Shown: positions 50,220 to 58,648 of the stretch, one piece after another | Position numbering within the stretch: the first letter of the stretch is position 1 | How the letters are laid out: each line of letters begins with the position of its first letter | Assembly (NCBI RefSeq): GCF_009696315.1 | Contig: NZ_VUMG01000004.1 | Location: forward strand, 124,001 to 188,000 | Direction: 5' to 3' | Length of the DNA: 64,000 bases | From: Cutibacterium porci | GTDB taxonomy: Bacteria > Actinomycetota > Actinomycetes > Propionibacteriales > Propionibacteriaceae | Made by a program: the position numbers and the translations under genes | The notes under the pieces: generated by a model | Database searches by the model: none | Told to the model about the DNA's origin: nothing | The model's input: only the letters and a program-made list of their open reading frames with translations

Positions 50220-50603
50220 ATGGCAAAGACGCGGAAATCCACCACACCGGGACTCGTCAAAACGGTTATTGAGGCTGGGACGCCACTGGCACGGGATCTA
50301 TGGGATTCCATTAATGCTGACGGCCGCGCCGAAGCATGGGCGAAATCGGGCTACAGCAAAGCCCGCACATCGGTGACTTCCAAAATAGGTTTGGGGCGAG
50401 TCCAGCTCACCGTAGACCGTGTCCTTAAGTACGCTGACAACTCGTCGAATTCAAAGGCTCAACAATGGCGTGATGAAGCCCACGATATTGCCTCGCTCAT
50501 TCCGCTGGTCAAAGTGCAGCGAAGCAAAGAACGCCGCAAATCTACCGTAATACTGCAGCGGCGGGCTGATTCGCTCCTCGCTGACGTCTTGAACGAGCAT
50601 TGA
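50220..50603 (+). CDS. Conserved small basic protein, function unknown
   Basis: 127 residues, soluble, helical and basic: TPGLVKTVIEAGTPLARDLWDSINADGRAEAWAKSGYSKARTS, then a Lys/Arg-rich C-terminal half. AGGAGGAGCGC precedes the ATG, one of the best ribosome sites in the window, so it is surely translated. Divergent from the tricorn gene (45-bp gap) and convergent with clpX (2-bp gap). I do not recognise a family. Confidence 0.65.
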   Translation: MAKTRKSTTPGLVKTVIEAGTPLARDLWDSINADGRAEAWAKSGYSKARTSVTSKIGLGRVQLTVDRVLKYADNSSNSKAQQWRDEAHDIASLIPLVKVQRSKERRKSTVILQRRADSLLADVLNEH

Positions 50604-50605
50604 CC

Positions 50606-51895
50606 TCAAGCAGAGAGTCGGCCTCTGCCATGAAAGGCCGGCGAGGAGAAGTATTGGCATTTACCTTCCCCGGTGATGGCTTCCTCAGTTACCACGACTC
50701 GAGAAACATCGTCGCGGGAGGGGACGTCGAACATGACGTCCATCAGGGTCTCCTCGATGATAGCCCGTAGTCCACGCGCACCGGTCCCCCGCGCAACCGC
50801 TTTATCGGCGATCGCGCCCAAGGCTCCGTCGGTAAAGGTCAATTCCACCCCATCGAGTTCGAAAAGTTTCTCGAACTGGCGGGTCAGAGCATTGCGAGGC
50901 TCAGTCAGAATGCGAATCAGGGCTTCACGGTCGAGCGGATGCACGGTCGTCACCATCGGTAGGCGTCCAATAAACTCTGGAATAAGCCCAAACTGGTGAA
51001 GGTCTTCTGGGCACACCATGCTGAGAGCCTCGGGGCCTTCAACAACGTCGCGTTGTCCAGGATCGTTATTGAATCCCAACGGTCGGGTACCGATCCGCTT
51101 GGTGATGATGTCCTCAAGGCCAGCAAAAGCTCCACCCACAATGAACAAGATATTGGTGGTATCGATTTGGATGAAGTCTTGCTGGGGATGTTTACGTCCC
51201 CCCTGCGGAGGAACTGACGCTACCGTTCCCTCAAGGATTTTCAGCAAGGCTTGCTGGACACCTTCGCCGGAGACGTCGCGAGTAATTGACGGGTTCTCTG
51301 ATTTGCGAGCCACTTTGTCAATCTCGTCAATGTAAACAATTCCTCGCTCAGCCCGCTTGACGTCGAAATCAGCCGCTTGTAGCAGTTTCAGTAGAATGTT
51401 CTCGACGTCCTCACCGACGTAGCCAGCTTCGGTCAGCGCAGTCGCATCAGCCATTGCGAAGGGGACATTGAGCTGACGAGCCATCGTCTGGGCTAGGTAG
51501 GTCTTACCGCAACCGGTCGGCCCAAGCAGCAGGATGTTCGACTTGCCGAGTTCTACCCCGTCATCTTCGGCCCGACGGGCATGCGGCACATTAACCTCAG
51601 GCTGAATGCGCTTGTAATGGTTGTACACAGCTACTGAGAGGGTCCGCTTGGCTTCTTCCTGGCCGATAACCCAGGTGTCGAGGAATTCGCACAGCTCGCG
51701 CGGTCGGGGAAGGTCCTCAACGCCACCGACCTCGTCGGAGGACGAAAACTCCTCCTCAATGATCTCGTTGCACAGATCGATGCATTCGTCACAGATGTAG
51801 ACCCCGGGGCCCGCGATGAGCTTCTTGACCTGCTTCTGACTTTTTCCGCAGAAGGAACACTTGAAGAGGTCTCCGCTCTCACCAATTCGCGCCAT
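50606..51895 (-). CDS. clpX: ClpX, ATP-dependent unfoldase of ClpXP
   Basis: 429 residues. N-terminal zinc domain Cys13, Cys16, Cys35, Cys38 ([17 protein letters not shown]), AAA+ domain with Walker [14 protein letters not shown], Walker [10 protein letters not shown], pore loop and IGF-equivalent loop region, and sensor-2 GARGLRAI. It selects and feeds substrates into ClpP1P2, encoded just upstream on the same strand. 181 bp separate it from clpP2. Confidence 0.96.
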   Translation of the reverse strand: MARIGESGDLFKCSFCGKSQKQVKKLIAGPGVYICDECIDLCNEIIEEEFSSSDEVGGVEDLPRPRELCEFLDTWVIGQEEAKRTLSVAVYNHYKRIQPEVNVPHARRAEDDGVELGKSNILLLGPTGCGKTYLAQTMARQLNVPFAMADATALTEAGYVGEDVENILLKLLQAADFDVKRAERGIVYIDEIDKVARKSENPSITRDVSGEGVQQALLKILEGTVASVPPQGGRKHPQQDFIQIDTTNILFIVGGAFAGLEDIITKRIGTRPLGFNNDPGQRDVVEGPEALSMVCPEDLHQFGLIPEFIGRLPMVTTVHPLDREALIRILTEPRNALTRQFEKLFELDGVELTFTDGALGAIADKAVARGTGARGLRAIIEETLMDVMFDVPSRDDVSRVVVTEEAITGEGKCQYFSSPAFHGRGRLSA

Positions 51896-52005
51896 CCGGC
51901 TTCCCTCCTACTCGGCAGGCCTATCTCACTTCGTCTTCTCCGGGACGATCATCCTCCCGAGGTGTGCGCTGTCCACCTTAGCTGTGGACGATATCTATAT
52001 CGGGT

Positions 52006-52036
52006 GTCGTCGTCACCCGTGTCGGATGACGACGAC
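52006..52036 (-). terminator. Hairpin between clpP2 and clpX
   Basis: GTCGTCGTCA / TGACGACGAC, perfect 10-bp stem with an 11-nt loop, 40 bases after the clpP2 stop. Probably partial termination of the clpP transcript. A further pair GTCCAC / GTGGAC lies at about 51971-51989, close to the clpX start, and could be regulatory. Confidence 0.45.
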
Positions 52037-52076
52037 TAACCCTGCAGTGGCCCTCGAGGGTCACGATGCGTGATTC

Positions 52077-52766
52077 TCACAAAGAGGTCAAGATGTCATC
52101 AATGAGACCGTACTCCTTCGCCCCCTGGGCAGTGAGGTACTTGTCGCGATCAATATCTTTGGACACCTGTTCGACGCTCTGGCCAGTCGCGGTAGCAAGC
52201 ATGTTCTCCATGAGCTTGCGGATGCGCTGAATTTCGTCGTCCAGGATCTCAATATCGGTGGCCTGACCGTACGTAGCCTGACCCATCGCTGGCTGATGGA
52301 TGAGAATCGTCGAGTTTGGCAAGGACAACCGCTGACCCTTCGCGCCAGCAGCCAGCAAGACGGCCGCAGCCGACGCGGCCATACCCAGGCAAATCGTCTG
52401 TACGTCGGGACGCACGTAATTCATGGTGTCGTAGATCGCTGTCATGGCGGTGAATGAGCCGCCAGGAGAGTTGATGTACATGCTGATCTGGCGATCGGCA
52501 TCCATCGACTGCAGGCACAGCAGCTGGGCCATTACAGCGTTGGCGATGTCGTCAGTCACCGGAGTGCCGAGGAAGATGATGCGGTCCTCAAACAACTTCG
52601 TGTATGGGTCGACGCGACGCACACCGTAGGAGGTGCGCTCCTCCCACTGCGGGATGTAATAGTCGTTACGCGGACCTGCCGGGGCTAGCCCGCCGGGAGC
52701 AGCCTGCTCGGCCTGCTCGGCGTTGAAGGCGGCCAACCGATTCTTATCAAAGGCGTTGAATCCCAT
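52077..52766 (-). CDS. clpP2: ClpP2, ATP-dependent Clp protease proteolytic subunit
   Basis: 229 residues. Catalytic triad Ser132 (GMAASAAAVLLAAG), His157 (LIHQPA) and Asp204 (KDIDRDKY). The extended N-terminus (about 45 residues, Ala/Gln-rich) is usual for actinobacterial ClpP2, which docks ClpX. ATG 52766 is 8 bases after the clpP1 stop. Confidence 0.94.
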   Translation of the reverse strand: MGFNAFDKNRLAAFNAEQAEQAAPGGLAPAGPRNDYYIPQWEERTSYGVRRVDPYTKLFEDRIIFLGTPVTDDIANAVMAQLLCLQSMDADRQISMYINSPGGSFTAMTAIYDTMNYVRPDVQTICLGMAASAAAVLLAAGAKGQRLSLPNSTILIHQPAMGQATYGQATDIEILDDEIQRIRKLMENMLATATGQSVEQVSKDIDRDKYLTAQGAKEYGLIDDILTSL

Positions 52767-52773
52767 GGTCACC

Positions 52774-53412
52774 TCACTGATTAGGAGCGTCGCCACGAAG
52801 CTGCGACGCATTGCTGTAGACATGGTCAATAAGTCCGTAGTCGAGGGCCTCCTGAGCGGTAAACCAATGGTCCCGATCGGAGTCCTCGAGGATCTGCTCA
52901 AGGGTGTGGCCAGAGTGATCGGCGTTGAGCTGAGACAGCTCACGCTTGGTGTCCTTGAGCATCTTGGCGTTAATGGCGATCTCAGTAGCAGTACCACCAA
53001 CACCGCCGAGCGGCTGGTGCATAAGGATCTTGGCGTGCGGCAGGGCGTACCTCTTGCCGGGAGTACCAGCAGTCAGCAAAAACTGGCCCATAGACGCTGC
53101 CATGCCCATCGTCACCGTCGCGACATCGTTGGAGATCCACTGCATGGTGTCGTAGATCGCCATTCCCCCGGTGACTGAACCGCCTGGGGAATTAATGTAG
53201 AGGTAAATATCGGCCTCGGGATCCTCAGCGTTGAGCAGCAACATCTGGGCGCACAGCGCATTCGCGTTCTCGTCCTTAACCTCTGATCCGAGGAAGACGA
53301 TCCGGTTGCGCAGTAGCGACTGGTAGACGTTGTCGGTCATCCCGGCACCGCCGGTCTCGGGGCCGGCCATGGCGGGCATGCCCTGGGAAGTGATCGAAGT
53401 ATTTTGATTCAC
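52774..53412 (-). CDS. clpP1: ClpP1, ATP-dependent Clp protease proteolytic subunit
   Basis: 212 residues from a GTG. Triad Ser107 ([14 protein letters not shown]), His132 (LMHQPLGG) and Asp177 (EDSDRDHWF). Actinobacteria need both ClpP1 and ClpP2, which form a mixed tetradecamer. Start is supported by family alignment; a shorter start at Met25 (MTDNVYQSL) cannot be excluded. Confidence 0.94.
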   Translation of the reverse strand: MNQNTSITSQGMPAMAGPETGGAGMTDNVYQSLLRNRIVFLGSEVKDENANALCAQMLLLNAEDPEADIYLYINSPGGSVTGGMAIYDTMQWISNDVATVTMGMAASMGQFLLTAGTPGKRYALPHAKILMHQPLGGVGGTATEIAINAKMLKDTKRELSQLNADHSGHTLEQILEDSDRDHWFTAQEALDYGLIDHVYSNASQLRGDAPNQ

Positions 53413-53487
53413 GAACTCGAATTTACCGTGTGGACACGACAGTTCCAGAGCCTTTCGCGGTCAGCACTGCCGAACACCGTCGTCACG

Positions 53488-54789
53488 CTACTCGTCAGGG
53501 TCATCTTCTAAGCCTTCTGTAGGCCGAGAGGAGATGAGCGCATTGACCCACCGAGCACCCGGGTCGTGGTCGATCAGGGTCGCCTTGATGAGCAGGGAGC
53601 ACGGCAGAGCAATGAGTGTTCCCAACGCTCCAAATACCCAGCCCCATAAGAGCAAAGATACGAAAGACATCGTCGGAGTCAGCCCGACAGCATCGCCCGC
53701 AAATTTCGGCTGAATAATCGACTGGATGACGAAGTTCAGTACCGAATAGGAGACGACGACAGCGACCGCTGCTACCCAACCGTCGTCGAAAAGCGCCAAC
53801 AAGGCTGGCGGGATAACGCCGACAATGAAACCAATATTGGGGATGTAGTTAGTCAGGAAGCTAAACAGTGCCCACACCCCAGCCAGCGGAACTCCGATGA
53901 TGAGCAAAGCCGCCCAGTCAAACAGCGCAACGATCAGGCCGAATACTGTCGTCACCAACCAATACTTACGAATTCCGCTAGCAAAGGACTCTAAGGCCAC
54001 AACGACATCCGGCTTGCGGTTCCCGGCCATCCGTAGCCGATCATGCATCTGCGGGGTATCCATGACCATAAAGATCATTCCGGTGAGAATGACGATAATC
54101 ATCGTCACAATGCTGGTGGTATCGGATGCCACTGACGTCACGACCGACATTACTTGTTGAGGGTCAATCTTCTTGAGCCTATCGGTGATGACGTCCTGGG
54201 AATACCCAATCTGGCTAGACCAGTGCAGTAGCTGGGTATAGATCTTTTCCATCTGTGGGATGTAACTCTGCAGCTGGCCAATCATCGCGGCCACCGACCA
54301 CACCATGCCGGCGACACCAGCAGCCAGCACAATAATGACGGCGGTGCCAGCTGTGGTAGCCGAGATCCACCTCGGGCACTTGTGCTTCACGAGCCAGGTA
54401 TGAATCGGGTATGCCGTAATAAGGAGGTTTAAACCGAAAAACAATGGCGCGATGACACTCGACAGCTCGTGTAGGAAACTCAGCCCCAACCACGCTGCTG
54501 CCACTGTAATGAGGACAACAGTCAGCTTAGGCAAGCCGTGTTTGCTGGTGGCTGTCTCAGCTTTTTCTTGATCGCTCGGCTGGGGTTGAAGCCCGGTTTC
54601 AGCCGCCTTTTGCGCGCTTGTTGCGCCATGAATGGGCTGTTCCTCGGCTTGCAATTCACCGCGCTCGACCGCACGGGCTGTTGCGATATCGTCAGCCATC
54701 ATTTGACGCACATTGCGCAATTGACGAGTGGCGGGGGCAACAGAGATCCGACGTCGAGGTCGTGGGGGGCGCGCGGGGCGTTTAGTCAT
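53488..54789 (-). CDS. AI-2E family (TqsA/PerM-like) membrane protein
   Basis: 433 residues. A basic/charged N-terminal region of about 90 residues, then about eight helices with the family features FFGLNLLITAYPIHTWLVKH, LFSFLTNYIPNIGFIVGVIPPALLALF, FVIQSIIQPKFAGDAVGLTPTMSFVSLLLWGWVFGALG and IALPCSLLIKATL. Substrate unknown; some members are Na+/H+ antiporters, others autoinducer exporters. ATG 54789 follows GAGGAAGCTCA. Confidence 0.85.
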   Translation of the reverse strand: MTKRPARPPRPRRRISVAPATRQLRNVRQMMADDIATARAVERGELQAEEQPIHGATSAQKAAETGLQPQPSDQEKAETATSKHGLPKLTVVLITVAAAWLGLSFLHELSSVIAPLFFGLNLLITAYPIHTWLVKHKCPRWISATTAGTAVIIVLAAGVAGMVWSVAAMIGQLQSYIPQMEKIYTQLLHWSSQIGYSQDVITDRLKKIDPQQVMSVVTSVASDTTSIVTMIIVILTGMIFMVMDTPQMHDRLRMAGNRKPDVVVALESFASGIRKYWLVTTVFGLIVALFDWAALLIIGVPLAGVWALFSFLTNYIPNIGFIVGVIPPALLALFDDGWVAAVAVVVSYSVLNFVIQSIIQPKFAGDAVGLTPTMSFVSLLLWGWVFGALGTLIALPCSLLIKATLIDHDPGARWVNALISSRPTEGLEDDPDE

Positions 54790-54816
54790 TGAGCTTCCTC
54801 GGGATTGATGTGAAAC

Positions 54817-54847
54817 CGGCGTCGCGCGGAATACCCGCACGACGCCG
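54817..54847 (-). terminator. Trigger factor terminator
   Basis: CGGCGTCG...CGACGCCG with inner GCGG / CCGC: a 12-bp interrupted stem 34 bases after the tig stop. On the minus strand it is followed by a short TTT run. Confidence 0.5.
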
Positions 54848-54880
54848 ATCATCAACGGATCATGTCGATCCTACGGGACA

Positions 54881-56500
54881 TCACTCAGCTTTATCGCCTT
54901 TGGTGGCCGTCTTCTTGGCAGCGGGCTTCTTAGCGGGGGCCTTCTTAGCTGCCGGTTTGTCGTCAGCCTTTGCCTCGCCAGCCTTCTTCGTGGCTGTCTT
55001 CTTGGCGGCGGGCTTCTTAGCAGCAGCCTTCTTCGTGGTCGTCTTCTTGGAGGCTTCGTCCTCGGCCTTGGTCTCCTCGTCGGCCTCGTCCTCAGTCGTG
55101 TCGGCGGAGCCCTTACCGGCCTTATCTGAATCCTCAGCCGCAGCGTCCTCAGCGGGCTCGTCGGCGATCGTGCCGTCAGGCTGGATGCGGTCAAGCTCGA
55201 GGGTGTTGCCCTTGGAATCAGTGACGGTAGCGGCACCAACCATGGAAGCCAACGCCTTGCCGCGACGGATCTCCTGCATCCAGTCGGGCAGGTGGTTGTG
55301 CTGCATCATGTGCTGCGCCTCCTCCTCGGGGGAGGTGCCATTCTGCTGAGCCTTGCGGAACAGCAGCTCGGTCAGCTCGTCTTGCTCAACACCGATCTCG
55401 TCGTCATCGGCCATCTTGTCGAGGACGATCTGAGCCTTGAGGGCATCGAGAGAACGCTTCTCGATCTCGGCCCAGAAGTCATCGGCGTTATCCACCTCTT
55501 CCTCGGATTCCTCGAGGTACTCCTCAACGGTCATACCCGCTTGGGCCAGCTGCTGATTAACCTGCTGACGGCGAGCCTCAAGTTCAGAGTCGATGAGGCG
55601 AGTTGGTAGCTCGATGTCAATCTTGGAAATGACTTCTTCAAGTACCTTGTCTCGGGCATCAGCAGCCTGATCGAGGCGAGCCATGTTCTCCAGAGCGGTG
55701 CGCAAGTCGGCACGCATCTCCTCGACGGTGTCGAATTGGCTCACCAGCTGGGCGAAGTCGTCGTCAACGGCCGGAAGCTCCTGCTCGCACACCTTGGTGA
55801 CGGTGACCTTAATGTCGGCATCCTGGCCACGCAGCGGGCCACCGACGAGCGTGGAGTGGAACTCGGCGGACTCGCCGGCTTTGAGACCGGTAACGGCCTC
55901 ATCAAGACCTTCAAGCATGCCCTCAGAGCCAACTTTGTAGGTGACACCCGACGCAGTGGCGTCGTCAAGAGCTTCGCCGTCACGGCTTCCAGCAAGGTCA
56001 ATGGTGACGAGATCGCCCTTAGCAGCAGCGCGCTCGACCTCCGTATTCGTGGCAAAACGCTGACGAAGGGTCTCGACGCGCTCGTTGACGTCTTCGTCGG
56101 GCACCTCAACGGCGGGCACCTCAACGGAGATCGCGGAAACGTCAGGCAGGTCAAAGTCGGGGCGGACGTCAACCTCGGCAGTGAACTCGACGACCTCACC
56201 GTCCTCCAGCTTGGTCACCTCGATCTCGGGCTGGCCCAGGGGAACGACTGTGTTCTCCTCGATGGCCTTGCCGTAAGCAGCTGGGAGGGCGTCGTTAATA
56301 GCCTCCTGAAGGACGACTCCACGGCCAAAACGCTGGTCGATGACCGGAGCGGGCACCTTCCCCTTGCGGAAGCCGGGAACGTTCACCTGATTGGCGATGT
56401 CCTTATAGGCCTTGTCAAGGCTGGGCTTCAGTTCATCGAAAGGCATCTCAATCGTGAGCTTCACACGGTTGGTGCTGAGCTTCTCAAGGGTGCTGGGCAC
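54881..56500 (-). CDS. tig: Trigger factor with Lys/Ala-rich C-terminal tail
   Basis: 539 residues; ribosome-bound chaperone and prolyl isomerase. N-terminal ribosome-binding domain with the signature GFRKGKVPAPVI (about 45-56), PPIase domain (about 160-245), and a helical chaperone arm (EMRADLRTALENMARLDQAADARD). The usual protein ends near residue 430-450; here about 100 further residues are acidic, then a histone-H1-like tail of repeats such as AAKKPAAKKTATKK. GTG 56500 follows AGGAGAAACTTC. Confidence 0.92.
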   Translation of the reverse strand: MPSTLEKLSTNRVKLTIEMPFDELKPSLDKAYKDIANQVNVPGFRKGKVPAPVIDQRFGRGVVLQEAINDALPAAYGKAIEENTVVPLGQPEIEVTKLEDGEVVEFTAEVDVRPDFDLPDVSAISVEVPAVEVPDEDVNERVETLRQRFATNTEVERAAAKGDLVTIDLAGSRDGEALDDATASGVTYKVGSEGMLEGLDEAVTGLKAGESAEFHSTLVGGPLRGQDADIKVTVTKVCEQELPAVDDDFAQLVSQFDTVEEMRADLRTALENMARLDQAADARDKVLEEVISKIDIELPTRLIDSELEARRQQVNQQLAQAGMTVEEYLEESEEEVDNADDFWAEIEKRSLDALKAQIVLDKMADDDEIGVEQDELTELLFRKAQQNGTSPEEEAQHMMQHNHLPDWMQEIRRGKALASMVGAATVTDSKGNTLELDRIQPDGTIADEPAEDAAAEDSDKAGKGSADTTEDEADEETKAEDEASKKTTTKKAAAKKPAAKKTATKKAGEAKADDKPAAKKAPAKKPAAKKTATKGDKAE

Positions 56501-56684
56501 GAAGTTTCTCCTGTGGTTCCGATTCTGTCGTCCCCGGTGAGGGGAACACACATTCCACCCGATTCTAGCGATGCAGTAGCCCCCAAGCCAGTGGAAGGTT
56601 TCTACCCAGAGACGGCACCCGCTCAGGGGCAAGGTCCACTATCCCGAAAAACTACCTCTAGCAGCGCGTTATGGCCTCGTCGAT

Positions 56685-56716
56685 CTCACCCAAACCCATG
56701 CTCACCCAAACCCATG
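56685..56716. repeat. 16-bp perfect tandem repeat upstream of tig
   Basis: CTCACCCAAACCCATG twice without a gap, in the 291-bp region between tig and the DinB-like gene. On the minus strand about 36 codons (56658-56790, VYEVDRLLLTIRVDGLTRIIGDRQ) look gene-like but have no start support or known family; nothing else is seen in this interval. Confidence 0.8.
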
Positions 56717-56791
56717 GAGAACACCGGCTGCCGGTCACCGATGATGCGGGTGAGGCCATCGACACGAATCGTGAGCAATAACCGATCCACC

Positions 56792-57307
56792 TCATACACC
56801 GGCCTGTTTCTTCCACTTCCTCATCTTGGTGCGAAACGTCGTAAACGGCGCAACTGTGTTGATATGCACCCATTTCCACACTGGCCACGCTGACGGCGTC
56901 GATGATGCCCAAGCCCGCCGCCCTGGCTCAAATAACTCTTCCTCCGTAAGACTATTAACAAGGTGGACGACCTCGCCAAGCATAGTTGTAAACCGATCAA
57001 TTAATTCTTCAGCTGAGCTCTCCTCCCAGCGCTGATAAAATGCGTCATACAAATCACCCAACTGATTCCATCGAAAACCGGGGGCAGGAGTCACCACCTC
57101 AGCGCCAGCGTGTTCCTCACGTTCCCAGCTGAGCAGCAGCCCCATCCAGCCAAGCTGATACGCAATCATTTGACGGGGCGTGCGATCAACACCATCCACC
57201 AGCCGATCCCAGCCGCCGACAGGAACATCCGCAAATTCACCTATAAAAAGATCGCCACGCTTGGCAATCTCGGCAGCCAGCTCAGCGCCAGACTCATAGG
57301 ATCTCAC
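56792..57307 (-). CDS. ClbS/DfsB-type (DinB-like) four-helix bundle protein
   Basis: 171 residues from GTG 57307 (GGGGGGAAG upstream); ATG 57337 would add 10. Family features: GRDRTPRQMIAYQLGWMGLLLSWE-like helix (DRTPRQMIAYQLGW), PGFRWNQLGDLYDAFYQRW, and the C-terminal WPVWKWVHINTVAPFTTFRTKMRKWKK, which closely match ClbS/DfsB proteins. ClbS hydrolyses or shields against colibactin; most homologues have unknown roles. Confidence 0.8.
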   Translation of the reverse strand: MRSYESGAELAAEIAKRGDLFIGEFADVPVGGWDRLVDGVDRTPRQMIAYQLGWMGLLLSWEREEHAGAEVVTPAPGFRWNQLGDLYDAFYQRWEESSAEELIDRFTTMLGEVVHLVNSLTEEELFEPGRRAWASSTPSAWPVWKWVHINTVAPFTTFRTKMRKWKKQAGV

Positions 57308-57491
57308 CGTACACACTTCCCCCCGAACGCGAGCCATTCTTAGTGAGCTAATTCTAACGTGAAGTCCTGCGGGTCGGAAAGATTCTTGAAAATGGGACTA
57401 TAGGACAAAAGGTGTTGCTCTCGTGCGTGGTTTTCGTTGTGTTTGCACCGGATTAGCAGTGTTGACGTTGGTGGGGCCAGGTTTGGGCGGG

Positions 57492-57710
57492 ATGAACACT
57501 CCCGAATGTCCGGTATGCGCGGCGGTGATGACCCGGCATGGCAAGACCCGTGGTGGGGCCAAGCGGTGGCGCGGTCGTAGTTGTCACGTCTCCCGGGTTG
57601 GTCATGTTAACTCAAGCGCCAAACATCTTGGACTGGCTGTTGGGCGCGGGTCGTCAGGCTGATATGTCTGGAGCTAGTAGGACCTTTCGGCCGCAGCCTT
57701 TTTTCTCAAA
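57492..57710 (+). pseudogene. IS1249-like transposase remnant (5' end)
   Basis: Starts with a zinc-ribbon typical of IS1249-type transposases: CPVCAAVMTRHGKTRGGAKRWRGRSC (the third Cys of a normal CxxC...CxxC is replaced by Gly). After a frameshift near 57600 the next frame gives NILDWLLGAGRQADMSGASRTFR, the following conserved block. The catalytic DDE part is absent. Insertion-sequence ends were not found. Confidence 0.6.
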
Positions 57711-57715
57711 TCTAC

Positions 57716-57853
57716 ATGCTCAAATTTCTGCACCCGGATCGAGACCGGTGGCGGAAGCATGTAGCGCACCTCGATGATCTTTTCGCACGATACGCAGACT
57801 CGATCAACTTATCCCGAATGCCCACCAACTGGCGCGACGTGTTCGAAGCCTAG
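57716..57853 (+). pseudogene. Possible Abi-family protein C-terminal fragment
   Basis: 45 codons: LHPDRDRWRKHVAHLDDLFARYADSINLSRMPTNWRDVFEA then stop. The ending resembles the INLSxMGFPxxW close of Abi_2 (AbiD/AbiF-like) abortive-infection proteins. Too short for certainty; 57854-58066 shows nothing further. Confidence 0.3.
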
Positions 57854-58066
57854 CGGCATGCACTCCAGCGCGCTCATTAATCCATCATGTAGAAGCCGCA
57901 TTCGTAGCCGTCTGCGTCGAGGGCCGATGCGTCACATGCGGGTTTTGGACCTGGATAAGCCTGTCGATGAAGCGTCCTGTCCTGCGCCCATGTATTGGAT
58001 CAGTCCGCGCCCGACCATCCTGCTACGTGGAGCATGGCTTGGTATTTCTTCACCGAGGACGTTGAG

Positions 58067-58137
58067 AGCGGATGACGGGAATCGAACCCGCGTAGCCAGT
58101 TTGGAAGACTGGGGCTCTACCATTGAGCTACATCCGC
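58067..58137 (-). tRNA. tRNA-Gly(TCC)
   Basis: Complete cloverleaf on the minus strand: acceptor GCGGATG / CATCCGC, D-arm GCTC-AATGGTA-GAGC, anticodon stem CCAGT / ACTGG around CTTCCAA (anticodon TCC), T-arm CGGG-TTCGATT-CCCG, discriminator T, no encoded CCA. Its 3' side faces the transposase and Abi remnants, its 5' side the tandem repeats and the helicase-methylase genes. Confidence 0.95.
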
Positions 58138-58204
58138 GCATCCCCGAAGGGACCTCGACAGCATACATGGAATGACCGTCGGCGTCACATTAGCAGCGAA
58201 AGGG

Positions 58205-58304
58205 TGTACCACCGAGCAGCGCGACGATCTACCACTGCGCAGCGCGACGATGTACCACTGCGCAGCGCGACGATGTACCACTGCGCAGCGCGACGATGTG
58301 CCAC
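58205..58304. repeat. 23-bp tandem repeat array, about five copies
   Basis: TACCAC recurs at 58207, 58230, 58253 and 58276, and TGCCAC at 58299, exactly 23 bp apart. The consensus is TGTACCACTGCGCAGCGCG plus ACGA. Central copies are identical; the outer ones vary. There are no spacers, so it is not CRISPR. The interval 58138-58648 otherwise holds only the palindrome at 58528-58551. Confidence 0.9.
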
Positions 58305-58527
58305 AACCACCCGTCAGCGTGCGACATATCACCAGGCCACACGATTCCCATGATGTGACCTCACCATGGTGAAGAGACGTGCAATCTGCGAGTCATCGAC
58401 GTGCCTGTCGGCCTCGTCTGCCTCATGGTGACCGGGGTCACATCACGTCGGCCGAGCACGGATCAACTCGCAACCAATCATTGACCCCCGACAAGCGGTT
58501 ACCCGCTGTTGATATATCGTACCCATG

Positions 58528-58551
58528 CGACCGCCGTCATGACGGCGGTCG
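58528..58551. promoter_or_regulatory. Perfect 24-bp palindrome upstream of the helicase operon
   Basis: Two 12-bp arms, CGACCGCCGTCA and TGACGGCGGTCG, with no centre spacer, ending about 97 bases before the helicase ATG. A dyad of this perfection suggests a dimeric repressor site, or a hairpin in the leader. Confidence 0.6.
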
Positions 58552-58648
58552 TCAGCGCAGAAAGTGGCCCGACTCCGCCCGACCGACGGTAGATGTGTTG
58601 TCATCAGTGCCGGAACAGGCGGTAGCAACCACAAGGATGGAGTTGACT

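Noticed and set aside
54789-56893. Long plus-strand frames opposite tig
   Set aside because: They are low-complexity Ala/Ser/Val frames produced by the complement of the Lys/Ala-rich tail and chaperone domain.
58067-58137. Attachment-site duplication of the tRNA-Gly 3' end
   Set aside because: I found no second copy of the tRNA 3' sequence in the window, so integration at this tRNA is not demonstrated.
58205-58304. CRISPR-like repeat array
   Set aside because: The 23-bp units touch each other with no spacers and no cas genes are nearby, so it is a plain tandem repeat.
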